Below are positions 23,525-31,943 of a stretch of DNA of 34,040 bases, in pieces (position 1 is the stretch's first letter; each line of letters begins with the position of its first letter). The position numbers were made by a program, and so were the translations under genes. The stretch is from an uncultured Clostridia bacterium. Lineage in GTDB: Bacteria > Bacillota > Clostridia > Christensenellales > UBA1242. The stretch spans positions 1 through 34,040 of the forward strand of contig CALWTG010000004.1 in assembly GCA_944384385.1 (NCBI GenBank). Reading direction: 5' to 3'. Under the pieces are notes generated by a model. That model ran no database searches. It was not told the DNA's origin and saw only the letters and a list, made by a program, of their open reading frames with translations.

Positions 23525-25336
23525 TTACTGAAAAATATTTTCTTTGATATTGTTCCATTGTTTAACAATGTCTTTTAAAACTTTTTCTATTTCAGTTTTC
23601 ATTATTTCCTTTTTTTCTCCACTAAGATATATTTTATCTCTATTATTTTGTTTGAAAACTTTTAAATATTTTTTTACAATTTCTTTTTTAGCATTTTCAT
23701 CTGTCATATTTTGTAATATTGATACAGTATCATTATCCAAATTGGCGTCCACTTTCTCTGTTTCAAGTACATGGTCATAGGATAGAGAAGCTAGTTTGTT
23801 TTTATCAATGTTCTCTATATGTGAGTATAAAAGTTTATAACATTGACTGCTGGTCTTATCTGAACGGTTTAAGAACATATTTACAACTTTTTTAGCATCG
23901 TCTTTTTTTAACGTTTTTAGACACTCGACAAATTTATCAAAATCGTATGTTTTTTCGTTCATCATACTTTCAAGATTTTTTGCTGTTTTTGCTTGATAGT
24001 TGTTAATATTTACTAAAATATCTTTGTCATTGTTTGAAAGTTTAACAATTTCATTGAGTAAAGAATTTTGAACAATTATTTTGTCTCCTTCTTTATTCAA
24101 CAACTCAATTAGTTGATTTTTAAAGTCTTCGTTGTACATATTTTTTACTGTTTTGATAATGCCATCAGTTGGCAATTTTTGTAATATGTTGGCAACTAAT
24201 TGTTTATAATCAAGCCAAGAATCTTTGTACCATTGTTTGTTTTCACTTTCCAAATCAATATTCGTCAACGTTTCTATGTTATTTTTAACCCAGTCTTGAT
24301 AAAGTTTAGCACATTCTTTTTTTGTCTTTAAAGATGCCTTACCTTTTTTAAGGTTAGAAATAAACAAAAAGAATTTCTTTGCCGTGTATCTATCAAGCCC
24401 CTTAGGGTCGTACATTTTCCTTTGCTCTTGTGTGCTTATTGCTGACAAATAGTTGATATTTTTTGAGTATACTTGGTCAAGCGCTTTTTTGAAGTGGCTT
24501 GTTACATAGAGCATGCTTCCAACCATATAGTCTGGATGTTTTTCTATTTGCTTATACAAATCGGTATCAGAAAAATTGTCTAGCAAATATTCGAAACTGT
24601 CTGAGAAGAATGAGTCCTTTCTTTGATTCACAATTTGCTCACATTTAAGATAAGCATACCATGCGTCGCCAGAAGGGAAGGCGTGATCGCCCGTTTTTTT
24701 CTCGTATATATTCAATAAAGAATTCGTATTAACTTCATTATTAAATTTTAATACTATTTCTTTTAATGCTTCTTTTTCTCTTTTTTCGTCAACTATTTCT
24801 TTTATATTCTTAAAGAGATTACTATCCTCTGGAAATTTTTGTAAATATTTGCGAGGTTCGTCAGGGTCTCTTGCAATTATGTATTCAATTGCAACATCTT
24901 TCAATATATTTTTGTCCATTCCTTGAATATTTTCAAAGCAATACAAACAAAAATCTAAATATTTACTCTGTGCAATTTTTTGTTCAAAATCTTTACTGTT
25001 TTGTGGCTTAAAAATTTTTAAGTATTCGTAACAGTAAAGGGGATTGCCGTCTTTTAATATTATTTTTCCAAGGGTGCCATCAGCATCTCCAATCAAAAGT
25101 GCCGTTTTTAGACACTCGTATGGGTCTTTGTTTTTCAAAACGGTTTTGTAGTTTGCTTTGACTTCTTGTTTAAACTCTTCATCAATTTCTTTATTGATAT
25201 GGTTTAGTGACTTGTCTAAAAGCTTAGTATATTCAATTACATTGACACTTTCCCAATAAGGTAGTGATGCCATTTGTGTGGCATACTTGAAAGTGTCACC
25301 TAGGTTTTTTAAAAAATCAAGTTTTGTCATTAACAT
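23525..25336 (-). CDS. Large helical protein of unknown function (603 aa)
   Basis: I recognise no family. The protein is soluble, Lys/Asp/Asn-rich, with no signal peptide, membrane segment or obvious nucleotide-binding motif. Predicted character is nearly all helical, with many helix-turn-helix pairs spaced like an alpha-solenoid (for example TLLIGDADGTLGKII... and VVNMFLNRSDKTSS). The ATG at 25336 has AAAGGGGAAAAT upstream; an ATG two codons later is an alternative. It has its own promoter (25360-25388) and terminator. It lies between kinase paralogs 2 and 3 in the block inserted between jag and mnmE, so a partner, scaffold or substrate role for the kinases is possible but untested. Confidence 0.75.
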   Translation of the reverse strand: MLMTKLDFLKNLGDTFKYATQMASLPYWESVNVIEYTKLLDKSLNHINKEIDEEFKQEVKANYKTVLKNKDPYECLKTALLIGDADGTLGKIILKDGNPLYCYEYLKIFKPQNSKDFEQKIAQSKYLDFCLYCFENIQGMDKNILKDVAIEYIIARDPDEPRKYLQKFPEDSNLFKNIKEIVDEKREKEALKEIVLKFNNEVNTNSLLNIYEKKTGDHAFPSGDAWYAYLKCEQIVNQRKDSFFSDSFEYLLDNFSDTDLYKQIEKHPDYMVGSMLYVTSHFKKALDQVYSKNINYLSAISTQEQRKMYDPKGLDRYTAKKFFLFISNLKKGKASLKTKKECAKLYQDWVKNNIETLTNIDLESENKQWYKDSWLDYKQLVANILQKLPTDGIIKTVKNMYNEDFKNQLIELLNKEGDKIIVQNSLLNEIVKLSNNDKDILVNINNYQAKTAKNLESMMNEKTYDFDKFVECLKTLKKDDAKKVVNMFLNRSDKTSSQCYKLLYSHIENIDKNKLASLSYDHVLETEKVDANLDNDTVSILQNMTDENAKKEIVKKYLKVFKQNNRDKIYLSGEKKEIMKTEIEKVLKDIVKQWNNIKENIFQ

Positions 25337-25359
25337 ATTTTCCCCTTTTATATAAACAT

Positions 25360-25388
25360 ATTTTAACAAACAAGCCACTAAATGTCAA
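25360..25388 (-). promoter_or_regulatory. Promoter of the 603-aa gene
   Basis: On the minus strand TTGACA (25383-25388), a 17-nt spacer and TAAAAT (25360-25365). Confidence 0.7.
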
Positions 25389-25433
25389 TATTGGCAGTTT
25401 TTAAAAGTGGCTAAGCAAGATATCCTTGTTTAT

Positions 25434-26393
25434 TTAATAATTAAATTCTATTTGATTGTTTAAATCTCGATTTTTTTTGATACATTCTGCAAACTCTTTT
25501 CTTATGTATTTATTAAGAGCAATTAAATAGTTTTTATAATTATTTGGTACTTTAATACCTTTTTTCTGCAATATTTGTATCGCTTCTTTCACATCAAAAT
25601 TTTTTACAGCGTTTATCAAAAATTCATAATATTTTTTATGTGTTTTTGCCAACTTGACAAGGTCATTTATGTTTTCTTCATAATTGTGATAACTGCACAC
25701 ACTTAGACTTCTAATTTCACGAAACATCTCGTTCATATCGTCAACTATTTTGTGTATTGTTACCTTTAAATCGCACGAAATGAATTTATCAATAGATATT
25801 ACTCCAAAAGCCATTTCATTATCTATAATTGGTGAGAGATATCTAAAATTGTTTTTCTTATCATCTATTATGTGAATATTCAACAAATGTCTATCTTGTT
25901 GCATAGACAAATAGTCAAATACTGTTAATTTAAAAAGGTCAAATTCAAATTCGGGGTCTAATACATATCCGTCATCTTCTGTCTTTTCTTCAATTTCGTC
26001 AAGTATTTCTCCCAAAGTAGAAGATTGAATGTAGTTAGACACATCGTATGCCGTCGTTAATTTTTGATGAGTTGAATTTACTTTGTAGCTTACAAGCCCT
26101 TTAATTACTTTGCCGTTTTTATTGTCATAAGCAGGCTCATATGTTGCACAAGGAACATTTATCATTTTTGCTAGTTCATAGCACAAAAGTTCGTTTATAT
26201 ATCTATACTCTTTTATAGCTGGAAATAGGTAATCATCAAAAGTTTTGAATATTGCTTTCCCTTTTGGTAACAAAAACCATTTTGAACCGAAAGTTTGAGT
26301 TGAAATACCAGTTACATTTTTCTTATTTATTGTCTTGAATTTTTCTAAATCAATTGGTTTTAACTTTTCATATTTTTTTCTATTTTTTAACAT
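25434..26393 (-). CDS. HipA/CtkA-like protein kinase, paralog 3
   Basis: A 319-aa paralog. GKAIFKTF (Lys50), INELLCYELAKMINVPCATYEP, VFDYLSMQQDRHLLN (Asp167, Asn172) and RYLSPIIDNEMAFG (Asp191) fall at the same residue numbers as in paralog 1. GIKVPNNYKNYLIALNK matches the shared C-terminal block. TATAAT ends 6 nt before the ATG, so the mRNA is probably leaderless. It is the first gene of the inserted block, immediately after the jag terminator. Confidence 0.78.
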   Translation of the reverse strand: MLKNRKKYEKLKPIDLEKFKTINKKNVTGISTQTFGSKWFLLPKGKAIFKTFDDYLFPAIKEYRYINELLCYELAKMINVPCATYEPAYDNKNGKVIKGLVSYKVNSTHQKLTTAYDVSNYIQSSTLGEILDEIEEKTEDDGYVLDPEFEFDLFKLTVFDYLSMQQDRHLLNIHIIDDKKNNFRYLSPIIDNEMAFGVISIDKFISCDLKVTIHKIVDDMNEMFREIRSLSVCSYHNYEENINDLVKLAKTHKKYYEFLINAVKNFDVKEAIQILQKKGIKVPNNYKNYLIALNKYIRKEFAECIKKNRDLNNQIEFNY

Positions 26394-26399
26394 ACCTTG

Positions 26400-26428
26400 A
26401 TTATAACACTAAGTGAATTTTTGCGCAA
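26400..26428 (-). promoter_or_regulatory. Kinase paralog 3 promoter, probably leaderless
   Basis: On the minus strand TTGCGC (26423-26428), a 17-nt spacer and TATAAT (26400-26405), then six bases and the ATG at 26393. Confidence 0.6.
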
Positions 26429-26436
26429 TAGCAAAA

Positions 26437-26461
26437 AAAAGAACACATTTTGTGTTCTTTT
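26437..26461 (-). terminator. jag terminator
   Basis: AAAAGAACACA (26437-26447) pairs perfectly with TGTGTTCTTTT (26451-26461). The minus-strand T run is the A run at 26433-26440. The jag stop codon lies at the edge of the stem, so the rpmH-jag operon ends here. Confidence 0.88.
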
Positions 26462-27275
26462 AGTTCTTTTCTATTTCTCTTATAATCAAATACCTGTGTG
26501 GTTCTTCACCTTTTGAAAATGTTTCAATGTCTTCATAGTCAGCAAGTGCCATATGAATAACTCTTCTTTCTGCTGGTGTCATTGGTTCAAGTTTGACACT
26601 TGAATGAGTTTTTTGCACTTTTCTTGCCATACGCTGTGCAAGGGCAATGAGTGAACCTTCTCTTCTCTTTCTATAACCGTCACAGTCAAGTCTTATTGGC
26701 TTTGCGTGTCTATCATTTTTCCCAACATAGACTGTACACAAATATTGAAGCGCGTTTAGTCCTTCTCCGCGGTAGCCGATAATGTCACTGTAATTTTTAA
26801 TATCGCCATATATTGCATCATCTTCTTCTCTAAGTTCAACTTCGGCGGTCAAACTAAGTTTATTTAAAAGTCCGTTCAAAAAATCTTTAGCTTTTTCTAT
26901 TTCAGTTCTTGTGTCAGGTTTTTTTGGTTCTTCTTTTTTTGTTGTTTCTTTTTCTTTATCTTCCACAAATGTTTCAGTTTCTTCTTCTATTTGTTGTGGC
27001 TCTTCATTCACATCTTCTTGCTTTTCAGTTTCTTCTTTATGCTCGGTTTCTTCGGATTTTTCTTCTTCTATTTTAATCTCTTCGCGTTTTTTGTCACGAT
27101 TTTGATATTTTTCAACTTCGTCAGGGGAGATGGACACTCTGACTTTGGCTTTTCTAAAAAACCCGCCTTCGTCAAGTATTTTTATGTCACAATCTTCTCT
27201 TGGCGCTTTTAATTCAAACAGTGCATTTTCTATTGCCTGTTCCAAATTTTTACCAGTCGCTTCTACTTCAAGCAT
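26460..27275 (-). CDS. jag: RNA-binding protein Jag (KhpB)
   Basis: The 271-aa product has the N-terminal Jag domain (EVEATGKNLEQAIENALFEL), a long Glu/Lys-rich linker (about residues 57-125), a KH domain with IIGYRGEGLNALQYL, and an R3H domain with PAERRVIHMALADYE. In Firmicutes it binds small and messenger RNAs with KhpA and affects division and envelope synthesis. AGGAGG precedes the ATG, 13 bp after the yidC stop. The operon ends here with a strong terminator; mnmE, its usual next neighbour, is displaced by 5 kb. Confidence 0.94.
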   Translation of the reverse strand: MLEVEATGKNLEQAIENALFELKAPREDCDIKILDEGGFFRKAKVRVSISPDEVEKYQNRDKKREEIKIEEEKSEETEHKEETEKQEDVNEEPQQIEEETETFVEDKEKETTKKEEPKKPDTRTEIEKAKDFLNGLLNKLSLTAEVELREEDDAIYGDIKNYSDIIGYRGEGLNALQYLCTVYVGKNDRHAKPIRLDCDGYRKRREGSLIALAQRMARKVQKTHSSVKLEPMTPAERRVIHMALADYEDIETFSKGEEPHRYLIIREIEKN

Positions 27276-27288
27276 AATTCCCTCCTAA

Positions 27289-28377
27289 TTAAATTCTTTT
27301 AAGCCTGTCCTTTGGCTCGTTTTTCTTTTCTTTGTGCTTGTCTATTGCATCGTTTATAGCATCAAATATTGGGGTCATAACAAGTCCTACAATTTGACCT
27401 GTTATCATGTAAAGTGAAAACATTGTGGTATAAAATAGTGTAAAGAACGCCATGAAAACTGTCATAAATATTGCTGTCCCGTATCCTAATTTTTGCGCGC
27501 CACTTTGCTTGTTTTTTCTAATCACAAGCCATTGGTTCAAAAATGTTACACCAGCGACAATTATGAGCAAAATAAAGTAACCGTTTGTTCTTCCGTTTGA
27601 CTCGCGAAGTGGATCCATTATACTGTCATATACATTTTTAAACTCTTCATTTTCTTTTTCTTCTTTTGTCAGCCTTGCGACGCTTGCATACTCAGAGTAT
27701 GAAGGAATTGAATTTTTGAAAGGACTGTCTGCCATCCAAATATTATCTATCCACAAAAAGCTTACTTTTGTCTGCTTATACTTTTCAACAACATTTTGAT
27801 TTGCCGTCTGAATTATTTGTGTCTTTGCTTCACCTTCTTCAAGTCCATTCATTATAGCAACAACAGGTGCACACACATCATAAACACTTACTCCTTCTTG
27901 ATTGAAGTTAAGTTCTATGCTGTTGTCTTCTGCGTATTCTTGAACATACGCTACCATAAGTTGTTCATACTGGTCTTGAATTTTGTAACTTGCCATTGCA
28001 TTCATACCATTTAATAGGGTAATGAATATTGCAAGTGTTAAACCTAAATTTAAAACCATAATCCAACATGAGCCCATAGGGTTTATTTTTTCACGCTTGT
28101 ATAGCTCTGCTAGTTTTTGATTTTTAAGGTTTGGATCGCTAGCGTACTTTTTGTTTATTGCCTCCATCTGTGGCTGAATTTTTGCTTGCATTTTAGCCAT
28201 GTTTCTCGACGTTCTTCGGTTGAAAAAATCTATTGGCGACATAACAACTTTTATTATGAGCGTCAATAGAATAATTGATATTGCAAAATTACCAATACCG
28301 CTTTCAAAAAATGTTATTATTTTTTCCCACATTCCAGTTGGTTGAGTTGCCAACAGAGTTGAAATTAAATTAGCCAT
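27289..28377 (-). CDS. yidC: Membrane protein insertase YidC/OxaA
   Basis: The product inserts and folds membrane proteins, alone or with SecYEG. The 362-aa product has a first segment about residues 29-50 (FAISIILLTLIIKVVMSPID), the basic cytoplasmic hairpin (FNRRTSRNMAKMQAKIQPQ... INKKYASDP), a second segment about 105-125, an extended extracellular loop of about 140 residues (~130-268), then three segments to about 345 and a basic tail. The extracellular loop is longer than in short Gram-positive YidC forms. It overlaps yidD by 13 bp. GGGAG lies before the ATG. Confidence 0.93.
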   Translation of the reverse strand: MANLISTLLATQPTGMWEKIITFFESGIGNFAISIILLTLIIKVVMSPIDFFNRRTSRNMAKMQAKIQPQMEAINKKYASDPNLKNQKLAELYKREKINPMGSCWIMVLNLGLTLAIFITLLNGMNAMASYKIQDQYEQLMVAYVQEYAEDNSIELNFNQEGVSVYDVCAPVVAIMNGLEEGEAKTQIIQTANQNVVEKYKQTKVSFLWIDNIWMADSPFKNSIPSYSEYASVARLTKEEKENEEFKNVYDSIMDPLRESNGRTNGYFILLIIVAGVTFLNQWLVIRKNKQSGAQKLGYGTAIFMTVFMAFFTLFYTTMFSLYMITGQIVGLVMTPIFDAINDAIDKHKEKKNEPKDRLKRI

Positions 28378-28649
28378 TTACTATCTCCCTTGATGTTTTG
28401 AGGTAAAAAGTCATATCCGCCGTCATGCTTTGGCCCACACCTTATTATTCTTTTAAAAGAAAGATGTATTCCTTTAAAAACTCCAAACTCCTTTATTGCA
28501 AGGTATGCATATTTGGAGCATGAGGGGATATATCTGCAAGTGTGGGGAAGAAGTGGAGAGATGCACCACCTGTATATGTTAACAAAAAACATGCACAAAA
28601 GTTTAATTGGATATGACAAAACTTTAATCACTTTCGACATAAAGCCCAT
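28365..28649 (-). CDS. yidD: Membrane-insertion efficiency factor YidD
   Basis: A 94-aa protein with the full YidD pattern: IYRWCISPLLPHTCRYIPSCS, then YAYLAIKEFGVFKG and RIIRCGPKHDGGYDFLP. It is a small membrane-associated factor that assists YidC-dependent insertion. It overlaps rnpA upstream (28624-28649) and yidC downstream (28365-28377). The start may be 28649 or the ATG three codons later at 28640; neither has a strong ribosome-binding site, suggesting coupling to rnpA. Confidence 0.93.
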   Translation of the reverse strand: MGFMSKVIKVLSYPIKLLCMFFVNIYRWCISPLLPHTCRYIPSCSKYAYLAIKEFGVFKGIHLSFKRIIRCGPKHDGGYDFLPQNIKGDSKWLI

Positions 28650-28971
28650 TTCTTTTTAAAATTTCTAACATATTTTGCCTTATCTCAAAATATGATTTTT
28701 CTTCAATACCTTTTTTAGCTGTGAAAACATAGTTGTATGATTTGTTGACATTTTTTAAAAGAGAAACAAAGCTCTCTCTAAGTCTTCTTTTAACTTTGTT
28801 TCTTACAACACTTTTCCCAATCTTTTTAGAAACTGAAAAGCCAACTTTAACTGTCCTTAGTTTTGTTTTCACGTATGTCAAGGTTAGTAATTCATAACTC
28901 TTTGTTTCACCATGCTTATAAACATATATGAAATGTTTGTTTTTTCTAAGTCTGTTTTCACTTTTAATCAT
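28624..28971 (-). CDS. rnpA: Ribonuclease P protein component
   Basis: The protein subunit of RNase P, which matures tRNA 5' ends. The 115-aa product has LRKNKHFIYVYKHG at the start, VGFSVSKKIGKSVVRNKVKRRLRESF with the family RNR-type motif (quoted in part: SVVRNKVKRRLRES), and NYVFTAKKG. It starts four bases after the rpmH stop. Confidence 0.95.
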   Translation of the reverse strand: MIKSENRLRKNKHFIYVYKHGETKSYELLTLTYVKTKLRTVKVGFSVSKKIGKSVVRNKVKRRLRESFVSLLKNVNKSYNYVFTAKKGIEEKSYFEIRQNMLEILKRNGLYVESD

Positions 28972-28975
28972 CTAG

Positions 28976-29116
28976 TTATGCCGCCAAAACTTTTCTGCCT
29001 CTGTTTCTTCTTCTCTTGAGAACGTTTCTACCACCTTGGGTACGCATTCTTTGCCTAAAACCGTGGACTTTTTGTCTTCTTCTCTTTTTAGGTTGATATG
29101 TTCTCTTCATAGCCAT
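28976..29116 (-). CDS. rpmH: 50S ribosomal protein L34
   Basis: A 46-aa highly basic protein, [20 protein letters not shown] at the start, then [20 protein letters not shown] and VLAA at the end; a standard L34 with two extra residues. AGGAGG lies ten bases before the ATG at 29116; the ATG two codons on is an alternative. It opens the rpmH-rnpA-yidD-yidC-jag operon behind the promoter at 29202-29230. Confidence 0.95.
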   Translation of the reverse strand: MAMKRTYQPKKRRRQKVHGFRQRMRTQGGRNVLKRRRNRGRKVLAA

Positions 29117-29165
29117 AATAAAAAATCCTCCTATTCTTTTTTGGTTTCACAAGTAGACCTAAGCG

Positions 29166-29201
29166 ATAAAAAACAAGAATAGTCTTTTGCAAAACTATTC
29201 T
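29166..29201 (-). terminator. dnaAN terminator overlapping the rpmH transcription start
   Basis: AGAATAGT (29176-29183) pairs with ACTATTCT (29194-29201); on the minus strand a T-rich run follows. The rpmH transcript should start about 29195, after most of one arm, so only dnaN read-through forms the full hairpin. Confidence 0.7.
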
Positions 29202-29230
29202 AGTATAAATTACAAATCTTTGTTTGTCAA
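29202..29230 (-). promoter_or_regulatory. rpmH operon promoter
   Basis: On the minus strand TTGACA (29225-29230), a 17-nt spacer and TATACT (29202-29207), beginning immediately after the dnaN stop codon. Confidence 0.85.
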
Positions 29231-30343
29231 TCAATTTATCATTCTGACTGGCAATATAAGATATAGATATTGGTCATTATCACTATCAACTGGCGTTATT
29301 GTGCAAGGGTTTGTTGGTCCTTGAAAGTTAATTTTAACAAACTCGTCTGTTGTTACTCTGAAAGCTTCCAAGAAGTATCTTGCGTTAAATGCAATGAGTA
29401 AGTCTTTTCCTTCCAAAACAACACTTATCTTTTCTTTGATATTTCCTATGTCTGAGTTTGATGTCAAAAGCATTGTATCTTCTTTTATATCAAACTTGAC
29501 TAAGTTGTTTTGACCAATCTTTGAAAGTAATGAAGCTCTTTCAAGTGCATCAACAAGTTGCGCTTTGTTTACTGTGATGACTGTGTCTTTTGCCGATGCC
29601 ATTATTATTTGTTTGTAGTTCAAAAATTCGCCTTCCAAAAGTCTTGTTATTATCTTTGTGTCGCCTTGGTCAACCATAAGGAAGTTTTTGTTCACATAAA
29701 CATTCACTTGTTCGTCTGAGTCATCCAAAAGTTTAGATATCTCTCTCAAAGATTTATCTGGCACTATGCAAGATGTTTCAATGTTTGAATAGGTGAGTGG
29801 CTTTTTTGCAAGACTTAGTCTATATCCATCACTTGTGACTGCCTTTATGGTGTCATGATTTATTTCAAGCAAACATCCACGGAGTATTGGACGAGAGTCG
29901 TCTATTGCAACTGAGAATATGACGCTGTTTATCAAGTCTTTAAGATTTATGTTGCTTATTCCAAAATACTCTTTTGAGTCCATAAGGTTGATGTCTGGAT
30001 ATTCACTTTCAACAAAGCATTGGATATAGCCTTCACTGTCAAGATATTTTATTTTTAGTCCGTTGTTTTGTTCGAGTGTGAGCTCAATCTTATCGTTTGT
30101 CAATTTTTTGACATACTCAGAGAAAAACTTTCCTGGTACGACACAACTTCCTTCTTCTTTGACTTCGGCTTTTATCTTCTTTTCAATAGAAAGTTCAAGG
30201 TCTGTTGAAAATAGTGTTAGGGTGTCATCTTCTGCAACAAGTTTTATTCCTTCTAAGATAGGGTTTGTTGTTTTTACCGCTATCGCTTTGCTTACTTTAA
30301 GTACTGCATCAGCAAGGTCCAATCCTTCACAAATAATTTGCAT
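29231..30343 (-). CDS. dnaN: DNA polymerase III beta subunit (sliding clamp)
   Basis: The ring-shaped processivity clamp of the replicase. The 370-aa product has three clamp domains; recognisable parts are NPILEGIKLVAEDDTLTLFSTDLE, VPGKFFSEYVKKL, SRPILRGCLLEI, AVTSDGYRLSLAKK and the C-terminal YLILPVRMIN. AGGAAG precedes the ATG. It follows dnaA in the same direction with a 195-bp gap containing DnaA-box-like sites. Confidence 0.96.
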   Translation of the reverse strand: MQIICEGLDLADAVLKVSKAIAVKTTNPILEGIKLVAEDDTLTLFSTDLELSIEKKIKAEVKEEGSCVVPGKFFSEYVKKLTNDKIELTLEQNNGLKIKYLDSEGYIQCFVESEYPDINLMDSKEYFGISNINLKDLINSVIFSVAIDDSRPILRGCLLEINHDTIKAVTSDGYRLSLAKKPLTYSNIETSCIVPDKSLREISKLLDDSDEQVNVYVNKNFLMVDQGDTKIITRLLEGEFLNYKQIIMASAKDTVITVNKAQLVDALERASLLSKIGQNNLVKFDIKEDTMLLTSNSDIGNIKEKISVVLEGKDLLIAFNARYFLEAFRVTTDEFVKINFQGPTNPCTITPVDSDNDQYLYLILPVRMIN

Positions 30344-30538
30344 TTTTTTACTTCCTTTTAATTTTTTATTTTTTTTATTTAAATTGTTTTAGTATTAGTA
30401 ATAGATGTGGATATGTTAACTAAATTTTTGTCATACAATAAATTGTATTTATGGTATGAATTATCTCAAAAACTTTCCATATGTTGTGAATACAAAATGT
30501 GCATAACTTGTTGATAAAAAATTTTTTTTGTAAACATA
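30344..30538. promoter_or_regulatory. dnaA-dnaN intergenic region with DnaA-box-like sites
   Basis: Three minus-strand DnaA-box-like 9-mers: TGTGGATAT (30406-30414), TGTGAATAC (30485-30493) and TGTGCATAA (30498-30506, matching TTATNCACA). A/T runs near 30508-30530 could unwind. This resembles the incC part of the Bacillus origin and is the second candidate origin site in the window. Confidence 0.55.
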
Positions 30539-31897
30539 TCAACATTTTTCACTTAATTGAGTTTTTAAGTCGTTGACAATAGTCTTTGTTTTGTGGTCTT
30601 TTTTTATAAGTTCGGTTATCTTATCTCGGGAGTGAATGATTGTTGTATGGTCTCTTCCGCCGAAGAATTTACCAATTGCAACAAGTGGAATATCTAACAT
30701 TTCACTAATAAGGTATATAGCCATCATTCTTGGTTCAACAATTTCTTTTGACTTTTTCTTTCCCGTTATTTCATTATAGCCAATTGAGTAGTAGTCACAA
30801 ACTGTTTGAATAATCATCTCAGGCGTGAGCTTTTCTTTTTTGACATCTATTTGTTCTTTTAGCGCCTCTTTTGCCTCTTCAATTGTCGCACTTTTTTTGC
30901 CAAGAAGTGTCGCAAAGAAGTACACTTTACTCAAAAGACCTTCCATTTCACGAATATTGGTGTCAACTTTCTCTGCAATGAAATCAATCACATCATCATC
31001 TATAAAGTATCTTTCAAGTTGTGCTTTTTTTCTAAGAATTGCAACTCTTGTTTCAAAGTCTGGCATTTGGATATCTTGGATAAGTCCGCTTGTTAGTCTG
31101 CTGACAAGCCTGTCGGCAAGGGTTTCAATTTCTTTTGGTGGTCTATCTGATGAAATAATTATTTGCTTGTTTTGTTGATAAAGGTCATTAAAAGTGTGAA
31201 AAAACTCTTCCTGTGTGCTTGTTCGTCCTGCAATGAATTGAATATCATCAACCATAAGAACATCAAGGTTACGATATTTCTCTCTAAATTGTGCCGTGCC
31301 TTTGACTGAGCCTTTTTCTTTGTTTGTGCCAAGTGATTCAATATAGTCGTTTGTGAATTGGTCACAAGTGACATATTCAATTTTTAGTTTTGGGTTAGAC
31401 TGCTTCAAATAATTGCCAATTGCGTGAAGAAGGTGAGTTTTGCCAAGTCCAACGCCACCATATATAAATAGTGGGTTAAATTTATGCCCTGGGTTTTCTG
31501 CAACTGCACGCGCTGCCGCATAGCAAAATTGATTACTTTTTCCAACAATAAAGTTATCAAATGTGTATTTTGGGTTAAACATCATCTTTTGTGATTCGTC
31601 AGGTTCAATAACTTTTTCTTGTGGTTTATTTTTTTTGAGATATTCTTCTTTTTCGTCTGGGTCAAGTACTTCAAAGCCTGTTCCTTCGCCAAACACACTT
31701 TCAATCGCCTCGGTCAATTCTTTTGAGTGATTTTTGAGTAGTTGTCTTTTAGCAGAAGGTGAGTTTGCAACAAGCACAAGTTTGTCTTTATAGTCCAAAA
31801 CTTCAAGCGTTTCAATCCATAATTCATATGAAACAAAACTAACCATGCTTTCAAGTTTTGAAAGAACGTTGTCCCACATTTGTTTTAAGTCTTGCAT
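30539..31897 (-). CDS. dnaA: Chromosomal replication initiator DnaA
   Basis: DnaA binds DnaA boxes and opens the origin. The 452-aa product has the N-terminal helicase-interaction domain, a Lys/Pro linker, the AAA+ domain with FIYGGVGLGKTHLLHAIGNY (Walker A) and LDVLMVDDIQFIAGR (Walker B), the sensor II region, and the C-terminal DNA-binding domain with IPLVAIGKFFGGRDHTTIIHS. TGGAG precedes the ATG. A consensus promoter lies at 31915-31943, overlapping the mscS stop. No DnaA box is visible in the short upstream gap, so classical autorepression from there is not evident. Confidence 0.98.
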   Translation of the reverse strand: MQDLKQMWDNVLSKLESMVSFVSYELWIETLEVLDYKDKLVLVANSPSAKRQLLKNHSKELTEAIESVFGEGTGFEVLDPDEKEEYLKKNKPQEKVIEPDESQKMMFNPKYTFDNFIVGKSNQFCYAAARAVAENPGHKFNPLFIYGGVGLGKTHLLHAIGNYLKQSNPKLKIEYVTCDQFTNDYIESLGTNKEKGSVKGTAQFREKYRNLDVLMVDDIQFIAGRTSTQEEFFHTFNDLYQQNKQIIISSDRPPKEIETLADRLVSRLTSGLIQDIQMPDFETRVAILRKKAQLERYFIDDDVIDFIAEKVDTNIREMEGLLSKVYFFATLLGKKSATIEEAKEALKEQIDVKKEKLTPEMIIQTVCDYYSIGYNEITGKKKSKEIVEPRMMAIYLISEMLDIPLVAIGKFFGGRDHTTIIHSRDKITELIKKDHKTKTIVNDLKTQLSEKC

Positions 31898-31914
31898 TTA
31901 TTTCTCCATGTTAA

Positions 31915-31943
31915 TTATATATTAAACACCATAAGTTGTCAAA
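31915..31943 (-). promoter_or_regulatory. dnaA promoter
   Basis: On the minus strand TTGACA (31938-31943), a 17-nt spacer and TATAAT (31915-31920), a full consensus match. The -35 box overlaps the 3' end of the mscS gene. Confidence 0.88.

Noticed and set aside
21364..26393. Classical hipBA toxin-antitoxin module
   Set aside because: No HipB-like helix-turn-helix gene accompanies any of the three kinases, and the HipA N-terminal subdomain is missing.
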